Shown piece by piece: positions 38,199 through 51,672 of a stretch of 64,000 bases of DNA. The DNA lies in NCBI GenBank assembly GCA_013397865.1, contig VZTI01000938.1, forward strand, positions 749,000 through 812,999, written 5' to 3'. The notes beneath the pieces are model-generated. The model was not told the DNA's origin. It worked only from the letters and a program-made list of their open reading frames with translations, and did not search any database. The translations under genes were made by a program, and so were the position numbers. Each line of letters starts with the position of its first letter. Positions within the stretch are counted from its first letter, which is position 1. The DNA comes from Struthidea cinerea (taxonomy: Eukaryota > Chordata > Aves > Passeriformes > Corcoracidae).

Positions 38199-38202
38199 AG
38201 GA
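37993..38202. repeat. (AAAC)n followed by (GAAA)n microsatellite
   Basis: A short AAAC array (37993-38020) runs directly into a GAAA/GAGA array. From 38018 to 38202 the + strand is 185 consecutive purines with no pyrimidine. The Phe/Leu/Ser-rich minus-strand frames (up to 101 codons) are artefacts of this array. Confidence 0.97.
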
Positions 38203-40205
38203 CCTGTCCTGCTTCTGATCTTCATGAAAACCTACAAAAGAAGAGTAAGGCAATCACACAGTGACAATTTGACTGGTAATTTGCGCATTGTGTAAAAAGA
38301 GAAATTAGTACATTTGCTTTTCCAAATCTTCTAGAATTATGGACAATGAGGGGTTTTTTTTCCTTCCCTAAAATTTTACACAGGACTTTAAGAACTTTAG
38401 AAATCTGTGCAAATCCTTGCGGTTTCCCATATCTGAGGCCATTTCACAAGTTGCATTTATATTATTTCTAAGGAAGAGTCTTATCATTCCAAAATTTCAT
38501 AAACAGAGCCAAGCTGTCAGTTTTAAAACTCTGTGGCATACAGAATAGTCAGAGCAGCTGTAAACTGTATATGTGCAATTTTAAAATGTTTCCAGCTTTT
38601 TTTTTCTCCAGTGAATATGCATCTTATAACAAAGGATGCAGCTCCTACAGTTTACTGTTTTCCTTTATGTTTCTCTTTCTACTGTTCTCAGATCTTTTGA
38701 ATAGCTGAAATCCTTTTTAAGCAGGGAAGAAACTTTCACTTCTCTCTCTCTTCCTCTGCTTCTTTTTACAGCATGCATAAATCTCACAGAAATAAGTCTA
38801 GAATAATACACATGTTTAGTGATATGAACACTTAGTGTAGCTATAAAGACTAAGTGTTATTTTGATATGCAGATTAAGTTTGAAACACATAAGCAGTATA
38901 AAACATTGAAGGAAATAAGAATTTTGTGGTAGAGGACACAAATAGATAGAGATTTGCTTCTGTCCTGTATATATCTATGTATTAATATAGGGTAATTATA
39001 GCTATAAGCCTCTGAATGCTAGTGGTAGTGATGTGTCTCATTGCTGCCATTGGATTCATGACAGCAAATTCCAATTCATCAAAGCAAACGCCTCTGCATT
39101 GCACATCAGGCATGATAAGTCTCTAATAACAGTGTATCATCTCCAAGTTATATGTATTAAAGACATATGCATCAATGCAATATCACACTTTAAAAGTTGT
39201 GTTCATGTGAGAATTCAGTGTTTCTAAAGAATTCTTTTTGTCTTCTTTCACTTCTGTACATTTGCTCTTCAATTCTTTTGTAATCCTTTTAGGATATTCA
39301 TGTCACTCAGGTATTTATTTGTGTGGTGCAGTTACCACTTACACAAATACTGATCTCACATCTGCTGTAACTCCCCCACCATGACACTTATTCATATAAC
39401 TTATGTCAAAACTGCCTGCACTCACCTCTTAAGCCCTTCTGAAATGAAGTCCATAGTTGGGGCAACTGTAATGAAAAGAAGTGACTTGAAATAAAATCAT
39501 CCATCCATGAAAGCTCAATTCACAGCTTTAGGATGGTCAGACACAGATCTTCTTCAGCTTAATTTGTAGCAAGTAGCAATTTGAGCTTCATTTTATATGT
39601 TGTACGTGACATACAACAAGCTATAAGGAGAAAAAATCTAGGGAGTGAGTGCGCTGAAAAAAAATCAAGCCTCAAACCAACACCAAGATTCTTTGCTTAA
39701 AGCTCATGTACATAAAAAAAGTAGTTTCATGTTATGATGTGCATTCCCCATGGTGCACTTTCTCCAGTAGCATTTATATCTTCATGCCATTTTATTTTGG
39801 ACAGTGCTAAACAGATCTGATACACTCAGAAAATTATAGTCACATGCCATCAGAAAAAGATATTAACAAACAGTATTAGCATGTAGCTGGAGGTGAATGC
39901 ATCAGAGACAGGCAGACACCAATAAAATGTTTAATTTTTATGCACTAACATTGAATATATAAATCTAAACTGGTTAGTTAGTTTGCGGAGATAAATTCAC
40001 TCTCTGCTGGGAAAATCTCTCTGTTTAGTGGTATTCCTGGTAGTTTCTTTGGAGCAAATTCCTTTTTTCCTAATAGTACACAGTGGCAACCTTTGGACAG
40101 ATACTTGAATATGCAAAATAAAGCTATATAATATTCTATTAAGAGGTTTAAGTATGAAGAAAACTGTACCATATGGTAATGCTTTTATTTGTTTAAATGG
40201 GAAAG
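38203..40205. other. AT-rich non-coding DNA, no gene seen
   Basis: No open frame with a recognisable domain, no transposon and no RNA gene was seen. A small hairpin with arms TGTTGTA and TACAACA lies near 39599-39618. Confidence 0.65.
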
Positions 40206-40247
40206 TAAAAAAAAAAAACCAAACAAAAAACCCCAACAACCAACTCC
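40206..40247. repeat. Poly-A with A/C-rich tail
   Basis: A run of A passes into CCAAACAAAAAACCCCAACA and further CAAC units. It shares an exact 16-mer (40222-40237) with the tract at 27743-27758. Confidence 0.8.
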
Positions 40248-41130
40248 TTTTCTTTATCTTCAAATTCTAGTGCTTTTTCTATCAGATCACCTCTTGTTCT
40301 CCTTCACTACCTCTCACTCTTCCACAGCTTTTCACTCATTTGTATTTATGATCTCCAAGCTATCATCTTCTCTGGTTGTGATGCTTACAGATTTGTCCTT
40401 CCCTCCCTAACCTCCCTCTCCCCTGTCGTCACTATGGTCCCTAATTTCAGCTATATCCTTCACTTCTTTGCCCCTCTTTGATATCATTCTGTCTGCTCCT
40501 CTGCACCTTAGACTAACCCAAGCATTCATCATCCACCTTTCTGTCTCTGTCTACCAAAGGGAACCTAGGGAATGCTCCAGCCTTCCTTCTCTGTCTTTGT
40601 GTCCCTTTTAGCCCTGTATTTCTTAAAAGATAACATAGGATTTTTGCCCCTAATTCCTACGTCTTTAACAGTCTTTAATTTTCCTTCAAACTATTGATTT
40701 AGCTATATTTGATTTTATAGGTTCTTAATTCCTTCAGTTCTTGAGATTGTATTTTTGTTCAATCCTTAGCCTTTCACATTCTGCAGCCCTTGAATTCCAA
40801 ATCTCCAAACCCAAATTCTTTTTCTATTTCTTACCAGCTTTCATTTTTTCTCATTGTTAGCTACTCTAACACATATTTTTCTCTCTAGTCTTCTCATTTT
40901 TTCAAATTTTAATCAAAAGTTTCCTCTGCTACCTGCTATTGACAATGCAAAACATAGAATCCTTCTTCTGAAAAGACTCCTCCCTTTCAGATCTGCTTAC
41001 CTAATGCATTAAATCCTTCGCCCACCACTCCACTTATTTTTGTTTTCTTTAGGAGAGGTCAGATGGTTCAAAAGCATCCTTCTATTTTTCCTCACATCAT
41101 TTGCATTCTTCCATTATCTGTCTTTACTTA
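40248..41130. other. Pyrimidine-biased non-coding stretch
   Basis: The + strand is strongly enriched in C and T for nearly 900 bases, with many CTCCTT, TTCTTC and CCCTCTC blocks and few G. It is too irregular for a microsatellite. No coding frame is supported. It may be a decayed polypyrimidine array or reflect strand-asymmetric mutation. Confidence 0.6.
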
Positions 41131-44100
41131 CCCGAACTGCTTGCTAATGAACAGCTATCTTATTCCTCCAGAAATCTTTGCACATATCAATGGCAAATAT
41201 TATCACTGTGTGTAAGTACTCACTGTGCCCAATGCTGCTCATGAACTCAGGAAGAACATAAATGCAATATCTCAGTTTTCTGCAGGTCAGATCAGATCTA
41301 CCAGATTTCCTCGTAACCACATTATCGTTCACCCACTGGCCCCTGGAATATGCTCACAACTAAATAGAGAAATATTTCACTGTTTGATTGTCTTTTCAGT
41401 TTTTAAAACAGAAGCTTCAAGTAGCTCTCTCCATCTTTCCTCAGCAGTCCCTGCAATGCTTCATCTCTCTTGAAAAGGAACTTAGCACCTAGTACTTCAG
41501 GGCTTCACCACCACAGGGAAACTTCTTGGACAAAATCTTTACTCTTCCGTGAAAAAACAAACTCCTTCACAATCCAAACAGATTTTTCAAACCTTCTTGT
41601 TCACAGTGCCTTTAGTGCCCACTGTGATCTGTTTCACAGCTAGACTGACTTCTTGCACTTGATTCATGACTGCCCATATTTTACCTGCATAAGCATTTTA
41701 TTCACTCTCATTAAATAACTTTTATTGTGTTGTCGTTGTTACTGTAAGCTCTAAAGTTATAAAAGAAATGTGCAATTTTTTTTTTTTTTTTTGTTAATGC
41801 TAGCAGATTCCCATCAACTTCCCCAAAAGTGCAATCTACCCAAAGGAACACCGTTTCTTGCAGAAGGCCTCTCACCAGTAGGAATCCTGCAGGAGTTGGT
41901 TTTTTCCCTCTGTCAACACCAAAAGAGGTTACTCATAAGTGTTAGGCACTTCAAAGCCTTCTCTATACCAGACTGACTTAGAAAATAGACAGTAACTATT
42001 ATCAAGTAAAAAGTAGCAATTGGTGGCTTATGCTACTGGAGAATAAAAATGTTATGACCTGAATTTTCCTGTTTTCCTATTCCTTTTTTGAACTTCTGGG
42101 AAAAATCCCAATAATTTGAATAGTTTCCAGTTTAGAGAGCTTTGTGCCTGACAACTCAGAAGAGAAGAAGCCTGGAATCATATCTGCCCACCAATACCAT
42201 GTAGAAGTTCCCAAAGGGCATAGAAAAGGAACATTGTTATCACTCTAGGAAGAAAAAAAAGAGATTTACACTATTGCCTGCCTGTCATCAGGTACATTTT
42301 CATCTACTTTGTTTCTAATTGCACTCTCCAGGCTCCTTTCTACATTGCTGAATTGTCTTTCACAACGTCTGCTATTCATATTATCTTCCTACTTTATATT
42401 TCAGCATTTGTAACTTTTCCCTCTTTGTACCATATGCTCAGAGACCAGGAGCATTGATGGCATGCTTTTCCCATTTGCTTGAAGTGGGACATGCCTTGGT
42501 GTTCAGGTGCTGTTCAATGGCAGCTTTTTGTAAATATTAAGAAGCAAAACATTGCAATTTGAGCAAGCCTTACTGGGATGCTCAGGGGGCAAATTTTATT
42601 TAGCATGTGTAAAGCCAAAGAGTCACAAAATTGATTATGCCATTTTTTTCCAATTTTACATGTTGTAAAATTAGAGTTTGCATTACTGACATTAGAATGT
42701 GGGCAATGCAAAGGTTCCTCTTTGGTACAATATAATCTATCAAGGCAAGAGACCTGCAGATGGGAATGCAGTGATACTGATGATTTGTTTACTTTGTTTT
42801 TCTATTTAAATAGAAAAGTTTCCTCATCAGTATTATAAGGAAGGGAGGGCAAAACCTCCTCAAATACCTAAACTTATACTTACTTTTCTGGAAGGGAGTA
42901 TGTATTTGTTTAATAAATATGCTGAGTACAGCACAGCATTCAATTCCTATAAATTAAATGCTGTAAGAACCTGGGGCGCTTCTGTCCTGAGATTTTTTAA
43001 TAAATATCTGCAGGTCTGAATTTTCTCATTTATTTTTAATTAAGAGAACATTACCAAGAGTGAAGTAAAAATCCAAAGAAATAAACATAGCATTTTACAT
43101 TGTTTACCTTTATAAATAAAAAAAAATTAAAAAATTAAGGGTGACATTGCTGAACACGACTCTGAACTCTGAAATAAATGATTTATCTTTGTATCCAACC
43201 TAACAAGGACATATATATTTCCTTCTAGAGTGTACATTCAATTTGAAGAGGTTGTTCAGTTCAGAAATGAATGAATGAAAGAAACTTTACCTCTGGCATT
43301 CACTAGACCTGCATCTATTTCCAGGGATCTAGGGAGAGCATTATGACGCTTAGACAAGCGAAAGACCCCGTTCTATAATATTCTCCAGTGTCCATTCTCA
43401 CATCTTAATACAGAAAGGGATTGTTGCATGCATCTTATTAGCAGTCTTCTACTACAGTTATAGCATGATGATGGTTAGTGTCACGAGTTTAGGAACTATG
43501 CCCAGACAGAGACACAAAACAAAGAAATTGAGCAAGGAAGACAGCTGGCACTGTCAAGAAAAAGAAAGCCATAGCTTGGTGTTACTTCAAGCAACAGGTG
43601 ATTTAAAAGGACAAAAGTGCTCATCAAATCACAATTAACAAATACAGGGACTTTAATGACTGAGAGTGATACCTGCTCAGACCTTGGAAGGAAATCTACC
43701 TAACTCTTAATCTTTAGCAACAATTACAGCTTCACATCTTTCAAACTAGGCTTTTAGTAAATTTTTCCAAAGGAACTATCACAAGAGACTTCAGAAAATG
43801 GTAAATGTTTTCTACGTATTTAATTGAAAAATATGTAAGCAGAGCTTGTTTCAAAAATCACTTGTGGTAGTTCATAAATTTGAAATTATTAATGAACTTC
43901 CCAGTAAAGTGTCTTTAGGGGAAATCTAAACACAGGATAAAAGAGAAAAACTTTCCTGTACTTTCTCCATTTTCCAATCTCTCATATATGAAAAGTTAAT
44001 TAATTTATATTATCATCTCATGTTTGACTGGGTTTTCAAAATTGAGGGGACCTGGAAAGATCTGCAATACAATGCCCTCTTTTGGCAGCAAATTAGGGGA

Positions 44101-47100
44101 GGAAGGAAGGTAATTGACGTCCTTTTAAGCCATGAAAAAGATTTAGCAAAAGCAAGTCTTAAGTTTTGGGAATATATGGAAGATATCTTGTGAAACATAT
44201 GGACAGGTTGGAAAGGATAGAGTCATAATATTGTTTCACTGTAATTACACTGTCTGTTAGGGCAGAGAACTGTCCATGCCATCTAAAACATCTCATGCCA
44301 AACTCATGATTTTACTCTATTCTGTGTCCTCACAGAGGAATCCTAGTTCCCTGCTTCTATTTGGGCTACACTGAAAGTCATAAAGCCTAAGCCAACTCCA
44401 AAGTTCCATGAAGACTTACTGTCTTTGCATAAAAATTTTCTTTTGGTTTGTCATGTACCCCTATATTTTTTGCACAAGAGTTTAGGGGAGCCTGGTCTCT
44501 TATCAAGTTTCAAAGCACAATGACTCTGAAGAAGGAAGAGGAGTGCATTTTTCCTCATATTCTTGAAATGCGTTAGTATCGAAATCAAGGTCACACCTTC
44601 TGTAGGAATGTCTAATACATGATTAGGGCCAGAATAAGTCCAGAAGGGTTTTGTCAAGAATAAAAACACTTTTCGGTGGCAAAATCTACATGTAAGGGAA
44701 CAATTATATTTTCTGTGATTCTGGAATGCTCTTTTTACAAGAAGTGCAGTTCCCTGGACTTCTGTTGCTGTGATGAAAAAGCATTTCAGAGAAAGCAAAC
44801 TTCCTGTAATTGTCTAATATCAAGAAATACAAATTCACAGTGCAGAACACATTGCATTAACATCATCTATATATAACACATTTTTCTCTGTCACAAACAT
44901 TTAGCTTATGTTCCCCAAATACCATTTTTAATACTTTGAAAATAGTCCTTAAGAATTTTCAGTGGATAATTGAGCCATGTGTGTATTTTAGGACAAATAT
45001 TGGGAAAAGTAATGTTCAATACCAATGTCTATACCATTTAAACAATGAAAGCATCAGGTAAGTAACAACATTTGGACAGCAAGTCAATATGACTATGAAA
45101 GGTCTCCAATAATGAGCAAACTCAAACCAATATACTGTTTGAGTATTTGGCCTTCCTATTGACAAAGGTTGCTTTCAATCACACTGTATCTATTACCATA
45201 TCAATCATCACTCTAAATGAATACAACATGAACATTGACGAAGACATCACTTAGGCAAAGAAACGAAAGGTTCTGTAAAAACAAATAATGAAAGTTTGGT
45301 TGATCACAGCATGAAAATTAGACCTAATCCTTAATCATTCTTATTTTGTACTGCAAAGAAATTGAAACTAAAAATGTTAACTCTATTTCTTGGCCAGGAA
45401 CTTAAAATATATGGAAATTGATATCACATTTTAATTATTAAACATAATGCAATCCGATACTTTGTTTGCTACACAAATTAAGATATGGAATTGAACTGAT
45501 GAAAATGATTTACGTGCAGGATTAAAATATTGGCAGCTTTATAGAGTGAAATGTCACTATACTGCTGTACCTTCAAGTTTTACATTTCCTCCTTTGAATC
45601 CCTGTCAGCCTTCATGAACACTGGAGAGTTTAATCAATGCTTGCAGTAACCATAACATAACACTGAATATTTTACCTGTGTAATAATCACAGTGCTGTTT
45701 AGTACAAGTCAAAAGCAGAAATTGCAAACATATACATTGCAATTGATAAGGTTACATTTTAAATTACATTAAAATTAATTCTCACACATTTCTGTGATTC
45801 TTTTCTTTTTGTGAAAGCAACCTGTATTTTGCAATAGCTCAATGCACCCTAAGGCAATCAAATTGTATTTAGGATGACTCAGAGGTCATAAAATTCAAAC
45901 GCTTATGAATTCATGTATTTGAATTACTTTTTAATTTATATGATACAAAACTCTTGTGAAAAAAGCATTTTATTTGCTTTATGTACTCCAAAAAGTGGAA
46001 TCAGATTGTAATTTGTGTTGCATTTTTTCAAGATAGTCAATATCGACAATAATATCAAAAGTGTAGAGGGAAGAAAAGATTATCATCTTGGTATTGTGGC
46101 AGTCTGTTTTCCTTATAAAACAACTTTGTGTGAAGCTAAAATATATACAAGAATGAGGAAATAAGGACAGGGACGTGACATGAAATTTAGGAAACTAAAT
46201 AGAAAACTCGAGTAGATATAAAGGTTGTCAAATACATGGAACTTATTTACAAATTTTCAAATCAAAGCCACTAGTACAGCTAATTTAAAAGATAGCTTAA
46301 ATTTTTTTTGTTAAAAATAAGAAAGGATATTTAACAAATGACACAAAGCAAAGAAGAAAGGCTAAGATATATTTGAAATACCTTAGAAATAATTTGTCCT
46401 TAAAAAAACTTAATTGCTATTTTTTACTTCATTTGAATAAATAAAGTTAGGTTTTCTGCCAACTTTCCCAAAGACATTAATCTATAGAATAGTCCCAATA
46501 CCTGTAAATTACAAACCACTTGATTAACATTTCAAGGAAGGAATATGAATAATAATTTTTATTTAAATGTTCTTAATTTGTATTTAAACAGTATCCCCTT
46601 ATGGATATTTTTATAAACAGGTGCAGTGCAAGTAATGCATTATTTCATAGATATGTATTTGAAAATACATAGAAAAAAACACTATTACTGTCAACAGTGG
46701 TCTTTGCTGTATTATTCCTTCAGCACTATTGAATTAATATTTTGCCTAGAAATTTATTTTGCCTAGTTGAATGTTACAAGCATATAGATATTTAAGAACA
46801 TACAAAGTGCTCTGGTCCACCCAGTCAATCCCCTTGTTGCTATAACACTCAGCAGGATGGCTTGATTTTTCCAGCAGGTGTATCCGGCTGTATCAAATGT
46901 TAAATCTACCTGTGCAAGACAGTCAATCTTATAGTATTTATTCATGGAAGAAATTTGCTTTACTGTCTCCGGTTCTGTGTCTGATGACACACAGAGTGTC
47001 AGTTTTATAATACAAAAAAAATATGCAATACTTCAGAAAGGTTCATTAAGCCAACCTTCGTTATGAAGGTAATTTACATTTACTCTACTTCAGGCCATTA

Positions 47101-47514
47101 AGGGTGTAATTGCTTTAGGCAAACATGAATAGAAAGCTGCAATTTTTATCCCGACTCGATCTTCATTTTTCTCACAGCCAGAATTCAACAGGGCTGAAAG
47201 GGCAGTAGGAATGACTCCACCACATGCCATTCCTTTCCTCAGGTCATAACAGACAGACTAACATTGAGCATTTTGCCTCCATCCTCCTCAACTACACATT
47301 GAAAATAGACAGTTTTAAGAGTTTCAGCATTTGGGTTCAGTTTCTTTCACCCTTTAAGTTTGAGCCAAATTAAGCCAAATCTTGTTCAGAATCTTTAACC
47401 TGAACTTTTACTGTCATTTATATGACAATTGCCCTCCCAGTGGAGTTCCTATAAATTGATCTGTTTAGGCATATGAGATATATCTCAAATGACACCATAT
47501 TCCCAATATATTCA
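41131..47514. other. AT-rich non-coding DNA, no gene seen
   Basis: A poly-T run of about 20 bases lies at 41775-41793. The longest frame (44451-44798, -, 115 codons) has no recognisable motif, and an overlapping + frame exists. A TGACTCA site (45875-45881) and an AGGTCA half-site (45883-45888) occur close together in unique-looking sequence, which is weak evidence of anything. No transposon remnant was identified. Confidence 0.65.
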
Positions 47515-48326
47515 AATTAGAGGGCTGGGTGATCACCAACAGTATAAAGTTTAATAAGTGCCAGATTTTGCCTCTGGGATGGGGCAACCCTGGATATATG
47601 GATACATGGGGGAATGAGGTGCTGGAGAACAGTGCCATGGAAAGGGACCTGGGGGTCCCGGTCAGTGGCAAGGTGAACATGAGTAAGCAGTGCCCTGGCA
47701 GCCAGGAGGGCCAAGCGTGTCCTGGGGTGCATCAGGCACAGCATCACCAGCCAGGCAAGGGAGGGGATTGTCCCGCTCTGCTCTGCACTGGGGCAGCCTC
47801 ACCTCGAGCCCTGTGTGCAGTTTTGCGTACAACAATATAATGATGTTAAACTATTAAACAGTGCCCAAAGGAGGGCTACAAGTGTGAAGGGCTTTGTGGG
47901 GAACCAATAGAAGGAGAGGCTGATGTCTTTCAGTCTGTTTAGCCTAGAGAAGAGGAGACTGAGGAGAGGAGACTTCTTACCTGTCTACAACTTTCTCGTG
48001 AAAGGAAGCAGAGGGGCAGGCACAGATCTTTTCTCTCTGGTGACCAGCAATAGGACCTAAGAGAATGGCCTGAAGATTTATCAAGAGAGGTTTGGGTTGG
48101 ATATTAGAAAAAAGTTTTCACTCAGGGTGTGTTTGGGCACTGGAACAGGAACCCCAAGGAACTGTTCGAGACACCAAGCTGGTTGGAGTTCAAGAAGCAT
48201 TTGGATACCACTTACAGACACATGGTGTGATTTTTTCAGTTGTCCTGTACAGGGCCAGGAGTTGGACTTGATCACTGTGGATCCCTGCCAACTCAGGATA
48301 TCTATGAATCTATGATTCTATATTCC
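47515..48326 (+). mobile_element. CR1 LINE, 5'-truncated, + orientation
   Basis: This is the same CR1 type and nearly the same 5' start as the copy at 10.4 kb. The frame 47529-47840 contains CR1 ORF2 C-terminal sequence such as KFNKCQILPLGWGNPGY and ERDLGVPVSGKVNMSKQCPG, after which the reading frame is lost by indels. Later pieces correspond to the RRLRGD-type and RFGLDIRKKFF-type blocks of the ORF2 end. The 3' end has degenerate tandem octamers (48307-48314 and 48315-48322). The element is inactive. It is about 800 bases long and lacks the 5' UTR, ORF1 and most of ORF2. Confidence 0.95.
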
Positions 48327-50665
48327 TGTTTGTAATTCTGGCCCCATCAAGCTCTGAGAAGACAAAATGCCACAACAACAGTGAGACCAAAAGTAATGCC
48401 TTACTTCCATTTTGAAGATGTAGAGAAGCTGGATGTGATGGATGCTTTTTTACTTTTTGCCCCCAACACTCTACATGATGCACCTGGCGTAATAGCACAT
48501 TTTATTTCCAGTAATATGTCAGGAATGGAGCAGGGATTTCAGAACCTAGGACAAAAGTGCAAAGAACTCCCTGTTGTCAATGAATCTGAAACAGTTTAAG
48601 GCAACATTGCTCCTATAGTTCCACTTGTGTTCTTTGAAAGGAAGATTTTTAGTGTAGTAGAGCTTTATTTGTACCATTTCCATAAAATTCACAGCACTGG
48701 CATATTAATCTGAAAGGAAAATTAAGGGTCATATATGAAGAGAGGGCTACAGAAGAAGGACTGGTAGAGAAGTAATCACTGATACATAAAGCCATTGATA
48801 GAGGCTGAGAGGCTTGAGAAAGCTATGGCAGTATTACTGGGTTTTGGGATTAGTGTATTAGTGTAAGATGAGTTCTGAGGAAGTTAGGGTTACCAGAAGA
48901 TGGTTGTTGCTGAGTAAAAAGTACTGCATGGTACTGGCTGAAACAAAGTATGGAATAGGTGATTGGGGTATGGATAAGGAAGGTCACAGGCCATCTGAAA
49001 TGCTGTTTCCAGCCCTCACCACATACTGGAGCATGTCCTGTGTCCTGTTGTAGTTCTTCCCATTCAGAATATACCTTGCTTGTCAGCAGGTTGGTAGCTC
49101 CTCAAGACTTCATCTCACATCAGTGACAATGTTTTTCATCGCATGAAAACTTCTGACTGGTACTCCCTACCCAGTTGAGTTCATCGTATTTTCCACTCCC
49201 CTCTTGAATGAGAGGCAATCTCTCCCTTATCAGCCTTTCCTAAAATAAAGCGCCATTTAAAAAATATATGGCCATGGTACTTCAGACCATGCTCAGACTT
49301 CAATATGCTATTGACATTACAAACCAATCCAATTTCAAGTATTTCTTTACTACAACTTGCCAGAAAAATAATTTTGTTAGTATGTCTATTAAAATAGTCC
49401 CTTCCATCAAATTTTTATTGTAATCCTCTGATTGGGCCAGCTTTTTACTAAAGTAATGCAGATTGTATCAACATCTTGTCAGACAAATATGTCCTGGTTG
49501 TTTGAAATGGGCATTTCACTTTTGCCCCCACTTATACAGAATGGGACATGTAATCTACTGCAGCAGACATGAAGATTCTTTGATCTCTTTTTATAATCCC
49601 AAAACACTGCAGACTTACAACAGTGACTTGGCCATGTGAATTCCATTAAACTCAATGAAACTCTCATAGCATGAAATCCCACACAACCACTGAAAATTAA
49701 TTATTCATAATAATAACACATTTCTCTTTCCATCTGAGCATTGCAAACATCCTTTCCAAGATAATTAATTATGGTTCAAAAGATGCCCTGTACTAATGAG
49801 GCAGGCAGTTTATACCTATTTTTATGTTTGTGTACTTAGAGACAAAGTCAGACAATTATAGATCTGTTTAAGGAAATTTCAAACAAACTCCCTTTGCTGA
49901 GAATTTCACTGGTTTTGATGAACTCCTCCTAGAACCAGTGGGAATTAACTATAGTATAAAATTGCTCCAGAGTCTTATAGACATTTTTCTCCAAAGCACA
50001 GGAGTTAAGGGATAAAAAAGCAGATCTCGGTATAAAATTTATTTAGGGCTAGGGCTCTTTTAAGATTTTCTTTTTACATAACACACAAACTCAAAGAGAC
50101 CTAAGGAGAATCAAAGTGATTTTGTGGTCAAGTCTGAAACAGAATCCACTAATCTACTCAAATCCACACTCTTAGTATTAAAAGGTAGTCCTTCCCATTG
50201 TAAACACAATTATCAGTTCAGACTGGTCAGTTCAGCCCCAGACTTCACATCTGTCTCTTGTTATTCTCCATCTTTGACTAAATAGCTAAAATACAGAGCT
50301 ATCTTTGGGTTGATTTTATGAAACTCAAATAATTTTGTATCAAATATTGGCTAACTGAAACACTAAGCTATAAGCTGTGTACTCACAGAAACAATACCAG
50401 TTTCACCCTTTGATTTGTGCAGTTATCCTCTATGTAAATACTGCTGGCTTTATAAAAGTGTAAATTTCTAGGTAGCTGGTCCCTCAGTTCTACTCATCTG
50501 AAAATCTCTCTACAGCCTCCAGAGAGAATTATGCACTGAATTAAGGTTGGGATTTGAAACAACCAAAGCAGGCCCATGATAAATATTCGAAAACATTAGA
50601 GAGAGCTGAATCTGAAACCCCAATTCACCCATGGTTTTAACCCTTCTGACTAGATGCTTCAATTG
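48327..50665. other. Non-coding DNA, no gene seen
   Basis: Unique-looking AT-rich sequence. The 72-codon frame at 48381-48599 and the 62-codon antisense frame beside it have no recognisable family motif. Nothing else is identifiable. Confidence 0.6.
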
Positions 50666-51672
50666 TGTTTCCATGGCAAAGTTTTAGTAGCAAGGGGAGC
50701 TAAAGGGGTGGCTTCTGTGTGAAGCTGCTGGAAGCTTTCCCTGATGCCTGCTATATTCAAGATGGACCTGCTATTGCTCAAGGCTGACCCCATCAGCATC
50801 AGTGGTAGCACTCCTGGGATGACATATTCAAGAAGGGGAGAAAAAACTGTTGCAGCAGCATCTGCAGCTGGAGAAAGGAGTCTGGGAGAAACATCTCTGC
50901 AGAACCCCGGGTCAGTGAAGAAGGAGGGGGAGGAGGTGCTCCAGGTGACAGAGTAGAAATTCCCCTGTAGCCCATGCTGAAGACCACGATGAGGCAGGAT
51001 GTCCCCTTGCAACGTGTGGAGATCCACAGTTCAGAGAAGCAGAGATCCATCTTCAGCCCCTGGAGGACCCAACAGTGAAGCAAGTGGATGCACAAAGGAG
51101 GCAGTGACTCTGTGGGAAGCCCATGCTCTGTCCCCATGGAGAGAGAAGCCCATATTGACACAGGTTTGCTGGCAGGAATTGTGACCCTATTGGAGACCCA
51201 TGCTGGAACGATCTGTTCCTGAAGGACTGTACCCCAGGTTAAAAAGGAACCCATGCTGGAGCAGGGGAAGAGTGTGAGGAGTCCTCTTCTGAGAAGGAAG
51301 GAGAGGCAGAAACAACATGTGATGAGCTAAGCACAGCCTGTTTTCACCATCCCCATGGGTCACTGTGGGGAAGAGGTACAGAATCAGGAATAATTTTAAG
51401 CCCACAAAAAAGGGAGGGGAAGCAGGAAGGAGTTTGTAAGATTTGGTTTTATTTCTTATTTCGCTACTCTGATTTGATTGGTAATAAATTAAACTCATGT
51501 CCTCAAATTGGATGTGTTTTACCCATGACAGTAACCAGTGAGTGATCTCCCCCTGTTCTTGTCTTGACCCATGGGCCTTTCCTTATATTTTCTCTCCCCT
51601 GTCCAGTTGAGAACGGGAATGATACAGTGGTGTTGTCAGCACCTGGTGTCCAGCCAGGGTCAACTCACAACA
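50666..51672 (+). mobile_element. Solo LTR of avian endogenous retrovirus, ~1 kb
   Basis: The block starts TGTTTCCATGGCAAAG and ends with CCAGCCAGGGTCAACTCACA near 51672, following the TG...CA rule. It matches, as I recall it, a long LTR family common in songbird and other bird genomes. Diagnostic pieces are the GGTGGCTTCTGTG block near the 5' end, GAAGAAGGAGGGGGAGGAGG (50918-50937), TTTGATTGGTAATAAATTAA (51473-51492) with an AATAAA at 51483-51488, and TATATTTTCTCTCCCCTGTC near 51585. The middle holds degenerate copies of a CCCATGCTGGAGCAG-like unit. No retroviral coding region adjoins it, so it is a solo LTR. No clear target duplication was found. Frames of up to 151 codons across it are not genes. 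Confidence 0.85.

Noticed and set aside
37948..38253. Ser/Phe/Leu-rich minus-strand frame resembling a membrane protein
   Set aside because: Produced by the GAAA microsatellite.
46763..46990. 75-codon minus-strand frame with fairly protein-like composition
   Set aside because: I could not match it to any family, and it is isolated; a translated search would be needed to revive it.
50799..51254. 151-codon minus-strand open frame and overlapping 122-codon frame
   Set aside because: Both lie entirely antisense within the 1 kb LTR and show no protein motif.
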